Positions 1 through 11,358 of a stretch of DNA of 64,000 bases are shown one piece after another. Below the pieces are notes generated by a model. That model had not been told where the DNA came from, ran no database searches, and worked only from the letters and a program-made list of their open reading frames with translations. The position numbers and the translations under genes were made by a program. Source of the DNA: Haematococcus lacustris (Eukaryota; Chlorophyta; Chlorophyceae; Chlamydomonadales; Haematococcaceae); NCBI GenBank assembly GCA_030144725.1, contig JASKMD010000001.1, positions 1,279,923 through 1,343,922 of the forward strand, written 5' to 3'. How positions within the stretch are numbered: position 1 is the stretch's first letter; every line of letters starts with the position of its first letter.

Positions 1-1041
1 TGTGCAGCTGTCGAAGTGCAGGTCTGCAGTTGTCATCAGTATGCAGTGATGCAGTCGTTAACAATGATGTAGCCGCTAGCCACAGCCTTGCATTACAGAA
101 GTGTGTGCTTTGAATGTAGTTGAGTGGTTTGAGTACTGGTCCCCGCCCAACATTGCATGCCACATGCCTCAATAAGACAGCATTGTTGGAGTTTGTTGTA
201 CCCACGTTCATGTGCTAGGCATTGACATCTTTATCCTGTCCCGTTCTCACGGTCGAATGCCAGTGAATGCCACCCCCTGCGCCCCAGCCCCTAGTCGCCT
301 GCTCTCCGCCTCTTGCCCATTGGCTCACTGCTTATGGGCTTAGGTGCTACCCCTTGGGGCAGTTGGCTGGACCGGGACCAGGATTGAGGCTAAGCTGAGC
401 CTGTCTTAGCCAGCAACTATTAGCTTGTTTGACAGGGGGCCCACCGGTCAAGGATTCGCACGGATGATGTGGGAGTTGGAGAAGAGGGAGTCTTACCTAC
501 AGCCAAATGCCCTGCTGGACATTTGAGAGCAAAGTTGATGGTGGGATACCTCGGGCCTGGTAGTCAGCAGCAAGTCAGCCGCACCCCCATGGCCCAAGAG
601 ATAACTCACTAAATCATTTCTGCACGGATGAGGCCGCTGATTGGTGCGATGGGCTGCATGTGGCCTGACGAGTGTGCAGCTAGCCCCCGCGGTTTGCCTC
701 GTAGGCCATCTCCCTCGTAGGCCATCTTCCCTCGTAGGCCATCTTGGCGACTGCTATGTGCAGCCTGGACCCATCGCGGCGTGAACGGCGGACATTGCAA
801 GTTTTCAGGTCAGCAAATCTTTAACAATATATTAAAGTACAAAACAATATATAATGGAAAAACGTAAGGATCCCCCCCTCGCTAGTATTGACATGTAGGT
901 CGGTTCCCACCCCCTAGCTAATATTGACATGTAACGAAATTCAAGTGTGCGATAGTTTAACTGCCGTACAAGACATAAGTTTACTGCTTAGACTATACGA
1001 GCCACCGTGCGCCTGGGCGTGCACGGCAATTGTGCGACGCA
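1..1041. other. Upstream intergenic region of cytochrome c1
   Basis: No convincing coding sequence is seen. A short direct repeat with the core CTCGTAGGCCATCT occurs three times around 703-745. The last 200 bases before 1042 must hold the cytochrome c1 promoter and 5' UTR, but no TATA-like element can be assigned with confidence. Confidence 0.4.
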
Positions 1042-3736
1042 ATGAGGAGCATGTCGGGGCTGAGCAAGCTGATTCGCAGTGTTTCGGCACAAGTCAGCTG
1101 CAGCGCAGAGCTACGCCAGGTACGTGACTGGTCTGTTGCTTGAATATGCTGCGATCGAAGAATTCTCACGTCGCGAGAGCAACACCCACAGCAGAGAAGG
1201 AACGTGGTATGCGTTACAGGCTCTGCCTGAAGCATACAGAGCATTGGCATTGGACCAAGAGAGCAGCGGTGGCAGCAAGCTCAGCGCCCTCGCTGCAGCT
1301 GGGGGTGTTCTGGCAGGCTTGTTCGGCGCATCAGTCACTGCCTCGGCTAACGAAGTGGGCGACGGGCTGCACTCGCCTTCGTATCCCTGGCCGCACGCTG
1401 GGCCTCTCGACAGCTTTGATCATGCATCGATTAGACGCGGCCATCAAGTCTACCAGCAGGTGTGCCAGCTATCGTGGCACCGCGAAGGCGATGAGCGCCA
1501 GGAGGGGACAGGACCAGCGAGCAGCAACGGGCTGAGGGGAGCCAGTCCTTGCGACAGCGAAGGAGCAAGTCAGCACAAGCAAAATGCTTGCACGCACCTT
1601 GGTTTGTCTGTAGGTCTGCGCTGCGTGCCACAGCATGCAGTACCTCCACTGGCGCCAGCTGGTTGGGGTAGCTTACACAGAAGAGGAGGCTAAAGCCATG
1701 GCCTTTGAAACTGAGGTGGGTTAGTTCACGGCTGGGTGTCAACACGGCACCCTGCCACCAGAGCCTAGCTGTGCACATGCCTGGCCAGTAGCTGGTATGG
1801 TGTGCAGCGCGAGGTGTCAGCGCAGCTCCCATCATGCAAGCTATGGCTTTGGCTGGATGTACTGAGCCAGGCAAACCGGCAGCAGAGACTAGCAGAGCAG
1901 GATCACACTGAGGTGCCACTGGGCTGTGGCATTGCATCATGGCAGCTTCATTGCCTGTGTAGGTTGAGGATGGTCCCAATGATGAGGGTGAGATGTTTAC
2001 CCGGCCTGGCAGGTTGGCTGACAAGCTTCCCATGCCCTATGCCAATGAACAGGTAAGCCTATGCGCATGGTGGCCAGGAGCTGGTCAACTGTAACAGCAG
2101 CAGCACTACAGGCACACACAGTCTTGGATGCAGCCAGAGCAGCCTGCTTACACAGCGAAGCACAAGGCACTAGAAAAGTTCAAGAGGAAGAACAGGACAG
2201 CGTCAGCTAGACTCTTGTGATTTCCTTGTCAGGGCACCTGGCTTGCCCCTGTTCACACGCTTTCCTGCGCCTCCCTGCCCAGGCTGCTCGCTACTCCAAC
2301 GGTGGAGCCTACCCTCCTGACCTCACACTCATGGCCTCTGCCCGCCACAATGGCCAGAACTACATCTTTGCCCTGCTGACAGGGTACAGGGACCCCCCGG
2401 CCGGCATCACTGTGGGTGCAGCACAGGGCGGGTGGTTTACCAGCTGCCTAGCGGTGGTGCTGTCTGTGGTGGCGTGGCCAGCTGCAGTACGGCCAGCACC
2501 AGCTTGCCTACAGCCGCAGGGATGGTCAGCTTGGTGTGTGCGGAGCACAGCAGCTGCTGTCGCCCCACCCTGGCTGGTCTGGCTGTCCCTGGGTACAGAT
2601 GCGTGAGGGCCTGTACTACAACCCCTACTTCCCGGGTGGCGCCATTGCCATGCCCAAGATGTTGGTGGACGGCGGTGCAGAGTACGATGACGGCACACCA
2701 GCCTCAGCCTCGCAGCAGGCCAAGGACATCACCTCCTTCCTCACCTGGTCCTCTTACCCACATCAGGTGACCCACCACACCAGGCCCAGCACACAACATG
2801 CATGCCACTCCTTGCCTACTCGCCTTGGTCTGGTCATGGAAATGATGATGAAGTCATGAATGTGGCTACGGATATCACCGTTGTGTACCACTGTAGGAGT
2901 ACTAATGTAGGAGTACTGACCCCTTTCATGCATGTAGGTCAGGTTGCCATTGCCAGTTGTTCAGCTCTACTGATTGCGTTTGAGGAGAAGCAGGCTTTGC
3001 ATGCCAGCACCCTTGACGCAGCATGCCAGCTGCTGCCACCAAAGGGTATTTCTGTTCATGAAGGCCTCTTGCTTGGTGTCTCAGCCTCGGAAGGTTGCTC
3101 AAGCTGGAGCTTGTGGAGCTTGTGGAGCTTGTGGATTCTGCTGAGAGTGTTCTCTAGGCTGCTGCATTCAATCAACAGCCACCAAGGCTGCACTAGCAGC
3201 TTTGGCGTGGGAGGCTGCTAGGTTCAGATAACAAGCCAAAGCCAACAGCAGCACCCACAGCAGCAGCAAGCACGGCTGGACCGCAACAGCAGCAGCGACA
3301 ACAGGGAGGGGGGTGCAGCGGTTGCTGGTGGGCAGGGCTGGGTCCAGTGGTCATACTTTTGGAGTAGTAGGCTGTGCCAGGTGCAATGCCTGTCTTCATT
3401 GTGCACCTGCCTTTCTTCCCATGTTTGCCCCACCGCTCGCCACCACCCACTGCATTGGCCTTACAGGTCAGGTTGGTGCTCCCAGTGACAATTGATGCTT
3501 GAGGCCGCCTGCTAGGTGAAGGGTGTCTCTGTCCATGTTCTGTGAGCTCCTGGACTGTGGCTCTGACTCACCAGGCCTTGTGTGTGTCTGGTCTTGTGCT
3601 GCAGGACGAAATGCGTGTGATGGGCATCAAGGCGCTGCTGGTCCTGTTCGCTCTGCTGGGCTTTGCCTCCTACTCAAAGCGCTTGAAGTGGGCACCCATT
3701 AAGTCGCAGCGCATTGTGTTGGATACAGTGAACTGA
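1042..3736 (+). CDS. CYC1: Cytochrome c1, haem protein of mitochondrial complex III
   Basis: This is the membrane-anchored c-type cytochrome that passes electrons from the Rieske protein to soluble cytochrome c in the inner mitochondrial membrane. Seven GT-AG exons join in frame: 1042-1119, 1220-1459, 1614-1715, 1963-2052, 2283-2411, 2599-2766, 3605-3736, giving about 312 residues. Residues 1-70 look like a bipartite mitochondrial presequence with the hydrophobic stretch [12 protein letters not shown]. The haem motif CAACH is at about 108-112, the expected axial Met lies in AIAMPKM near 231, and a C-terminal membrane helix ([14 protein letters not shown]) is followed by basic residues. These match family hallmarks and usual length. 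The start ATG was chosen because the first exon gives an Arg/Ser-rich presequence. Exons 5-7 are repeated in inverted orientation at 18125-19207. Confidence 0.93.
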
Positions 3737-5064
3737 GCAGCGGCATGAGGGTGCTGTGCGCTGCTGTCAGGCCCTGCCTCACAATGCTGGCGTCAGCTGG
3801 AATGAACACCGTGAGTTGAGCACTGGACGTGGAGGGGGGCCTACTTGGTCTAGCTTGGGGTACTGTCTGGCACTGAGATGTGATTGAACCTTAGTTTGTC
3901 TCATCCGACGTTTACGACAGACAGCACATGCGAAGTATAGCAGCTGAGTGCCAGGCGCGGGCCTGTGGCAAATGGTGGTCGCTACGTTATGGTGGTGAGT
4001 CTTGAATGCTGTCCTAAGGGAGCATCCAAGGTTTCGCGCGTACGCATAGGGCATGGGATGGTGCTTTTCACAGGCCAGTCAGGCGGCCCCAGTCAGGCGC
4101 CAGTCAGGCGGCCCCAACATTCAAAAAATGACAGTAAACCGACCCCTGGTAGTAGGACGGCTGTAACTCTGCACTCGCTGCGCCAAACTTAATGCTAGCT
4201 GGCTCAGTATGTAGCCAACCCAGCCAGTTACCTTTCACCCATCCAGAGTAATCATCCAGTCAGTAGGCCGTGCACAGCAAAGCATCAAAATTAGTAATTC
4301 AGATTTGAGCCGGTTCGGGGCATGCAGTCATCGCTGCGACCACCCGCGCCGCTTAGGTTGCTCTACACGAGCATGCGCGTCGGCAGAAGCAGTCGGATCG
4401 GAAAGCGGTTGCAGCGATGTGGCACTGAGCCCACCTCCTCCCCATACCTGGAGGGCAATGCCACAGCTCGACCATTTGGACCTACAACATGCTACTTACT
4501 AGGTTAAGCTCATCTAGGACATTGTTACAAACGCTCGTACTCAGACAAGCCAAAAGCTCACTTTGGTCGGTGACCCCCAACTCCCTTAGCCGATCTCACG
4601 ACCGGGGCCATGCAGTCAGACACACAACTCCACACCATGACCGAATCATGACTCGGCTCCTCTAAGAGTTACACTCCTCTACATGCCATCCACCTGCGTG
4701 CAAAGTTTCATAGCTCAACTGCCACCCCACAGCCCCGTGGCCCTGATTCTGCTTGGAAAACATGATGTAACTTTGAAAGTGTCAAACTGATTGAGGCCTG
4801 AGCTATTTAATGTGCAATCTGTTTCAAGAGATGCACCAATGAGTCAAGAACAAACATTACGTATCGCTTTTTCTATGGGTGCAGCGGGTGCAACACGGTG
4901 GAGGACACAGTGGAGGAGGGGGGGGTGTAACCCGGTATTACCTTAGTGTGCGCCGACCCAGATGGTGTATTCGGCGAAAGCGAATACGCCCAGATGTTTC
5001 AATCACCCCGTCTAGGTGCCCTGCACGCCCGGCAGGCATCGCGTTGGGTGTTGGCCGGACATTC

Positions 5065-5100
5065 CATTTGTGCACAACCAGCTCACTACGCTAGGTAGAT
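5065..5100 (+). repeat. Short dispersed repeat, copy 1
   Basis: A 34-36 base segment with the core CTCACTACGCTAGGT, preceded by CATTTG and TGCACAACCA, recurs in the same orientation at 13638-13671 with a few changes. The two copies lie just outside the two ends of the LINE complex. They could be remnants of an outer element or simply members of a dispersed family. Confidence 0.5.
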
Positions 5101-5214
5101 GGGGTCACAGCGATGTGGCTCACGGTGCCAAGGAGACCCGTATCGCCGCTGTGATTTGTTCGCGGGCACATGTGGCAGTACGCGAGCAAAGACTCCATTG
5201 GCTAGCGCTGATGG

Positions 5215-5330
5215 TCAGATTACGCGGACTAAACCGTGGCTGCCAATGTGACAAAAGCTATCGAAAACGATGCGGTATTGAGAGAGTACTTGCATGAAGA
5301 TTACCAACCCCATGTTGGGGCCGCCCGAGT
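5215..5330 (-). repeat. Dispersed repeat related to the 62-63 kb duplication
   Basis: Read on the minus strand, this segment contains CCCCAACATGGGGTTGGTAA and the following bases closely match 62170-62280 and 62656-62766. The conceptual peptides share PNMGLVIFMQVL and a similar continuation with several changes. It lies directly beyond the 3' end of the LINE, so it may be element DNA. The family is not recognised. Confidence 0.6.
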
Positions 5331-5393
5331 GCCAGCATAGGCATGACGGCATTTGTACTCGACAGCGAATGGAGGAATACTGTCTCAAAGCTA

Positions 5394-6527
5394 TCAAGAA
5401 ATTATGATGTGGCTTACACCGCTTAAGCCGTCAGCCGTTAGGCTGCTAGGCCGCCCTCCCCCTCTAGGGGCTCGGGACTTTCTGTAACGCACTTCATAGC
5501 AAGGTGCACATGGGCTCAACATGAAGTCAAGCAAGTTCTCATTATTGTGCTGTAAAGTCATGGCAAACTCCGCCTGCTGCCTGATAGAACTCGTGGCAGT
5601 GCACTCAAAGATGAAATGCATTACGTCATCCACTACCCCATCTGTGCATCTGGTGCATGTGCGATCAATGAAAGTTACCCCCTCAAACCGAGCCTTCTCC
5701 ACCCCCAGACCGCTGTTGCCTAACCTGAATCTAGTCAAGCTCGTGCCAACTTCTGTAGAGAGCTGTCTGTTCAGCAGGTGTGGTGCCATGTGATTGATGC
5801 CAATGCCGTCCCCATGCTTGAACCATGCAACATACGAACATCTCTCCCGATGCACCGTCTCAGGCAGTCTAGGGTCTCCCTCAAACCCAACCCAACGCCT
5901 CCCCCACCTCTCGAGCCACTTGACTTCCATAGCCTTGGTGCCTAGGACCATGTCCGGGCTCAAGGTAAACGCACCCCCCATCAGCTCTCTGGCGGCCACC
6001 TGGAACTGAGCACTCCAGCTGGCCTGGCCTGGCCTAACTCCACATCTGCCTTGATGGCCCTCATTAACAGGTCACTGTGGGATAGTTTGGCAGTGTTCTA
6101 GAACTTGCATGCAGCCCTTAGCCAGTAAAGCTGGAGGGGCAGCTGCCCCAACTCATGCAGCACCATCAGGCCTGACATTGAGCTACGTACCCTGGCAGCA
6201 AACCTGAGAAAGCTGAGCATGCGTGTTTGCACTGGGTTGGAGAGTTGCACACCATGCCCAAGGAATGCAGTGCTGGCTGCCATACAGCCCCAAGGGGAGC
6301 ACAAACGCCCCAATGAGGTGACACAGGGCATAAGGATCATGCAGCACCCCATACTCTCTGGCACGCTTGCACGCCTGGCGCATGGCGAGGAATATGCCAG
6401 CCCTCATATGAGTGGCAGCAAAAGCAGGGGTGGCGCTGGGGTTGAAGTGCATGCCTAAGTACTTGAACTCTCTCACCACAGACAGGATCTCATGCTTGTA
6501 TAATGCTAGGTGCTGCAGTTCCAACAA
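5394..6527 (-). pseudogene. LINE reverse transcriptase C-terminal region with zinc knuckle
   Basis: The minus strand reads VVREFKYLGMHF near 6470, then a conserved alga-type LINE tail in shifting frames (MVLHELGQLPLQLYWLR near 6140). It ends in a domain with CTRC followed by a VDDVMHFIFEC spacing near 5630, a cysteine/histidine knuckle seen at the end of many non-LTR polymerases. At least two frameshifts separate these pieces. Continuity with the segment at 11190-11351 is broken by the Fanzor-bearing insertion. Confidence 0.75.
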
Positions 6528-6732
6528 AACTTATTCAACAAGGAACAACATGTTGGACTGTGGGTAATCTCACTCAGCTACTACATTCAACTTGCAGCAA
6601 CCTCGGTCGCACCCTTGATGACTGTAAACCCCACGAAGATGGCACTTTCCCGGGACAGACCACTGGGCACCTCATCAAAACTAACAGCTTAATGCTTGAA
6701 AGGCTAACAGCCTGTGTGAAACTACTAGGCCC
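6528..6732 (-). ncRNA. Candidate guide-RNA (fRNA/omega-RNA) region 3' of Fanzor
   Basis: In TnpB and studied Fanzor loci the guide RNA is made from the 3' end of the gene and the adjoining element end. Here 205 bases separate the Fanzor stop codon from the inferred element edge. No gene or simple repeat lies in it. No secondary structure was computed, so this is a positional inference only. The guide would be read outward into the LINE flank near 6527. Confidence 0.3.
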
Positions 6733-9700
6733 TTATGCATTGTTGCGGGCCCGGCCATCAATGCCCCGCCGGTACTCAGCAGCCCGGTGCAACCACTGCC
6801 TGCCTTTGGGCAGCCGGTCATTGACCAGCTTGTAGCCTTGCTGGTACTCCTTGCCAATGGGGGGGAGGGCCTCAAGGTCATCCCATCGGCACAGCTCTAT
6901 GGGGCGCTGCCTGCTCTCCCCAATGCGCTGCAAGTTCAGGCACCCGTTGGTGTCCCGGTCCAGCCACCTGCCCCCTGGGGGGGCCTGGGGTAGTGGGGCT
7001 GGGCCAGGTGCAGCAGGGGGGGCTTGGGCCTGGGCTGGGGGAGGGGGCTGGGCCTGGGCGGGGGGGGCCTGGGCATGGGGAGGGGGAGGGGGGGCCTGGG
7101 CGGGGGCAGGGGGGTCCTGGGCTGGGGGAGGGGGGGTGGCCTGGGCTGGGGCAGGGGGGCCCTGGGCTAGGGCAGGGGGCGGAGGGTTGGGCGGCACCTG
7201 ATGGCACCACGACAGGCCCCGCACATACTTCGCATGCCGCAGGCTCCAGGCTGGGCGCACCAGCCGCGGGTTGACCTGGCCTGCTGGGGGTACCCAGTCT
7301 GCTGGCCTGGGCTGGTTAGGCGGCAGGTGCAGCTCACAAGGCTGGCGGGCATGCACTGAGGAGCTGACACGGCTGGTGCGGAACTCATCCACAATCACCA
7401 GCCGGTCAGGTCTGGGATCTGCGCTGGGCCTGCTGGGCTGCTCCACCACCTTGCGAAACCCCGCCCGCACCGCCCCCGCCTTCCACCCACCCTGGCTGAA
7501 GTTGCCCGCTCCCAGGAACACAGCCACTCCCCTCTCCTGGTGGTAGTAGTGGCGTGACACCCACTTCATCCCATTCACCACCTGCAGGTCAGGTCAGGTC
7601 AGGTCAGGTCGGGTCAGGTCAGGTCAGGTCAGGTCAGGTCAGGTCAGGTCAGGTCAGGTCAGGTCAGGTCAGGTCAGGTCAGGTCAGGTCAGGTCAGGTC
7701 AGGTCAGGTCAGGTCAGGTCAGGTCAGGTCAGGTCAGGTCAGGTCAGGTCAGGTCAGGTCAGGTCAGGTCAGGTCAGGTCAGGTCAGGTCAGGTCAGGTC
7801 AGGTCAGGTCAGGTCAGGTCAGGTCAGGTCAGGTCAGGTCAGGTCAGGTCAGGTCAGGTCAGGTCAGGTCAGGTCAGGTCAGGTCAGGTCAGGTCAGGTC
7901 AGGTCAGGTCAGGTCAGGTCAGGTCAGGTCAGGTCAGGTCAGGTCAGGTCAGGTCAGGTCAGGTCAGGTCAGGTCAGGTCAGGTCAGGTCAGGTCAGGTC
8001 AGGTCAGGTCAGGTCAGGTCAGGTCAGGTCAGGTCAGGTCAGGTCAGGTCAGGTCAGGTCAGGTCAGGTCAGGTCAGGTCAGGTCAGGTCAGGTCAGGTC
8101 AGGTCAGGTCAGGTCAGGTCAGGTCAGGTCAGGTCAGGTCAGGTCAGGTCAGGTCAGGTCAGGTCAGGTCAGGTCAGGTCAGGTCAGGTCAGGTCAGGTC
8201 AGGTCAGGTCAGGTCAGGTCAGGTCAGGTCAGGTCAGGTCAGGTCAGGTCAGGTCAGGTCAGGTCAGGTCAGGTCAGGTCAGGTCAGGTCAGGTCAGGTC
8301 AGGTCAGGTCAGGTCAGGTCAGGTCAGGTCAGGTCAGGTCAGGTCAGGTCAGGTCAGGTCAGGTCAGGTCAGGTCAGGTCAGGTCAGGTCAGGTCAGGTC
8401 AGGTCAGGTCAGGTCAGGTCAGGTCAGGTCAGGTCAGGTCAGGTCAGGTCAGGTCAGGTCAGGTCAGGTCAGGTCAGGTCAGGTCAGGTCAGGTCAGGTC
8501 AGGTCAGGTCAGGTCAGGTCAGGTCAGGTCAGGTCAGGTCAGGTCAGGTCAGGTCAGGTCAGGTCAGGTCAGGTCAGGTCAGGTCAGGTCAGGTCAGGTC
8601 AGGTCAGGTCAGGTCAGGTCAGGTCAGGTCAGGTCAGGTCAGGTCAGGTCAGGTCAGGTCAGGTCAGGTCAGGTCAGGTCAGGTCAGGTCAGGTCAGGTC
8701 AGGTCAGGTCAGGTCAGGTCAGGTCAGGTCAGGTCAGGTCAGGTCAGGTCAGGTCAGGTCAGGTCAGGTCAGGTCAGGTCAGGTCAGGTCAGGTCAGGTC
8801 AGGTCAGGTCAGGTCAGGTCAGGTCAGGTCAGGTCAGGTCAGGTCAGGTCAGGTCAGGTCAGGTCAGGTCAGGTCAGGTCAGGTCAGGTCAGGTCAGGTC
8901 AGGTCAGGTCAGGTCAGGTCAGGTCAGGTCAGGTCAGGTCAGGTCAGGTCAGGTCAGGTCAGGTCAGGTCAGGTCAGGTCAGGTCAGGTCAGGTCAGGTC
9001 AGGTCAGGTCAGGTCAGGTCAGGTCAGGTCAGGTCAGGTCAGGTCAGGTCAGGTCAGGTCAGGTCAGGTCAGGTCAGGTCAGGTCAGGTCAGGTCAGGTC
9101 AGGTCAGGTCAGGTCAGGTCAGGTCAGGTCAGGTCAGGTCAGGTCAGGTCAGGTCAGGTCAGGGTCATACCTTCTTGCAGAAGGCCTCAATAACGCGCTC
9201 CTGGGCATGGTGCAGCGCCAACCGCTGCCTGCGCCAGCGTGGCTTGAGGTACTCCTCCCATAGTGCGTCCCAGGTGGCCTTGAGGGCCAGGACGTGGGCA
9301 TGGAGGCCGCCCAGGGATGTGCCAGCTGGGGTGGCTACTGCCAGCTGCAGCAGCTGTGGCTGAATGGCAGCTGACCAACGGGCTGTGTCCTGCTTGGCTT
9401 TTGTAAGCCCACTGTCATGCTTGAGCTGCCCCTTGCTCAGCTCCCACTCCCACTGCCTAAGCACCTGACCTGTGACTTGGTGCCGCTGTGCATGCCCGGC
9501 CTTGATGGCCTGGGTGACACCTGGGTCCACCCCCACGGCTATGTGGGTGGTGGGGTCGTAGTCGCTGGTGGCTGTGAGCTTACGCCCTATGAAGGGCAGC
9601 TCCACGGGCTCGGTGACTGCCTGGCTGCGGACAAAGTGAACTGAGATGCTGACCCCGTCTGTCTCTACCCTGCGCGCAAACTCCCACCCGCTGTTCTGCA

Positions 9701-11080
9701 GCTGGCTGTACTGGATGAACTTCTGCCAATGGGGCAGGCTGTCCGCGTCAATCTGTCGCTGTGTCAGGTTGGTCATGCCTAGGTCCGTCAGCAGCCCATG
9801 CAGCACCCTGTCATCAATGACGAAGTGGCGGGCACGCACCCCCACCATGGGGAGCATGGTGAAGGGGCGCGGGCAGGTGTGATGGGCTGCCTGCCAGCCC
9901 TCTAGGCTGCGGTTAACGAACAGCACATAGCGAACTCTCTTCTCAATGGGCAGCCTGCCTGCCCCCCTTGTCCCTATGGAGTCCTGTCCCTCTCGCCAGG
10001 TGGCTGCCAGCCCCAGCAGCCTCCTGTGCTTGACTACCTCTTCCCGCCACCTAGGCTGCCGCAGCACACTGTTGGGTGGCAAGCGCCACTTGTGCTGCCT
10101 GTCAGGCAGGCTGTAGTCTAGCCGCCCTAGCACCAGCTGGGGGAAGTGCTTCTTCATTGCCCTACTGAACACCTCCTCCACCACCCCAACCGCCTTGCAC
10201 CACCAACGGATGAAGCGCCCCGGGTGCCGGTAGAACTCCTGGATGCTTGTGATGATTTTCGTTGCGTTGGTGGTTAGGGAATTGTTGTCCCCCCGCACGT
10301 GCTCCTCGTCCAGCTGCTTGAGCATGGCAACTGTCCAGGCACTGCTGGGCTGCTCAAACACAGCCACCTCGCCGGGCAGCAGCCTGATGCCACGGTGTTG
10401 GGGGCCACGCATGAGGTGCTCCTGCACACTGGCCTTGGTGATCAGCTCCATGGCATCACGGATCTGTACCAACAGCTGTGGGTCCAGGATATTCAGCTGC
10501 ACTGGGGGAGGCAGCTGGGCTGGGGCGGCTGCAGAGCGGGGGGAGGTCCGTGGGGGAAGGCGGGGGTGAGAGTAGGGAGGGCAGGCTGGGTCGGGTGGGG
10601 GAGGGGGGCCTGGGGCAGGACTAGCTGCTGGGAAGCCTGAAGTGGGCTGGCCTAGGAAGGATTGCAGCAGCACGGCGAGACCTAGGATTGCTGCTAGGCA
10701 GCACTGCTTGCTGCCCATGGTCATTCGCTTGTTGACCTCTGCCACCACTGCATCGACTTGAGCTGGGCTGAGGTCAGGCTGGGCTGCCTCCACAAGGCCA
10801 CGAAATGCTGCCTTGATGACCTGGCGCCTCTCTGCAATGACTTTTTTCACAGCCTGCCCCTGCCCCTGGTCGTGCTGCCCACTGCCACTGGCGCCTGCAG
10901 ACACGGGAAAGCACAACACACGCACGGCAGGACTTGAGGCACGGAGGCGCATTGTCGCGTCGTGCACACACTCGTCATCAGTTAGCTTCGTGCGATACAG
11001 CCTTTGAACCAGCGTAGCGGCTTACCGGCTGCACTCTGTGCGGGGGAGACGGGGCGCTTGCGCTTCCCCTTCGGGGGCAT
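6733..11080 (-). CDS. Fanzor: eukaryotic TnpB-like RNA-guided nuclease
   Basis: Fanzors are eukaryotic relatives of the transposon protein TnpB and of Cas12. Studied members cut DNA directed by a structured RNA from their own locus. Three exons join in frame: 11080-11026, 10894-9171, 7581-6733, about 875 residues. The ATG at 11080 opens with PPKGKRKRPVSP, a likely nuclear localisation signal. Introns are GTAAG...CTGCAG and GTATGA...CTGCAG. RuvC-I is VGVDPGVTQ (Asp near 475), RuvC-II VDEFRTSRVSS (Glu near 659), RuvC-III DRDTNGCLNL (catalytic Asp near 803). All three acidic residues are present. The usual zinc-finger CxxC pairs after RuvC-II are absent, though PCELHLPP and RGLSWCHQV match the algal Fanzor layout as I recall it. 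A proline/alanine/glutamine repeat of about 75 residues separates RuvC-II and -III. No stop or frameshift was found, so it may be functional. The polyproline tract and nested position leave some doubt about expression. Confidence 0.88.
7586..9166. repeat. About 315 tandem copies of the pentamer AGGTC (TGACC on the gene strand)
   Basis: The run is uninterrupted except for one GGGTC variant at 7611-7615 and the edge AGGGTC at 9161-9166. It lies wholly within the second Fanzor intron (7582-9170) and leaves only the splice sites: donor GTATGACC and acceptor CTGCAG. On the transcript strand the unit reads CTGAC, the consensus core of plant and algal intron branch points, so each unit offers a possible branch site. 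The exact copy number in the genome may be collapsed or expanded by assembly. Confidence 0.95.
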
Positions 11081-11358
11081 ATCAGGTATTTTGCATTACA
11101 TTAAACAAGCGGAGAGGCAGTGCTGGGGAGTGCATCAGGTCGCCATCTAAGAGGAGTGCGGCGACCGCGGGGCGGATGTGAGAATGTGAGAATGTGAGAA
11201 TGTGCTAGGTGCTGTAGTTTGTGAGTTGCCATTGAAGACAATCACCTTTGACTTGCCCACATTGACTGTAAGGTGTTTCCCATCTGCAAAACCTTGTAGC
11301 TGGCAGACCAGCCGCTGCAGCCCGTGGGGCGAGGTGCTCACTAGGGTCAGGTCATCAG

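Larger units (their letters stand above)
3737..5393. other. Intergenic region between CYC1 and the LINE
   Basis: No gene is recognised. TGTAA, the usual green-algal polyadenylation motif, occurs at several places (for example near 4160), but none can be tied to CYC1. The part from about 5065 to 5330 holds repeated DNA described separately. Confidence 0.35.
6528..11194 (-). mobile_element. Fanzor-bearing insertion inside the LINE
   Basis: The stretch between LINE segments at 11195 and 6527 has no LINE sequence and contains the complete Fanzor gene. On both sides lies a 17-base sequence TGCTAGGTGCTG(C/T)AGTT (6511-6527 and 11195-11211), differing at one base. This could be a target-site duplication of the insertion. 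The right end just inside carries short repeats of GAATGTGA (11176-11196). No terminal inverted repeats were found. The boundaries are inferred from LINE continuity and the flanking repeat. Confidence 0.6.

Noticed and set aside
7554..9263. 569-residue plus-strand open frame of repeating SGQVR
   Set aside because: It is translation of the AGGTC pentamer array in the Fanzor intron. The pentamer is frame-open in all frames and has no independent coding evidence.
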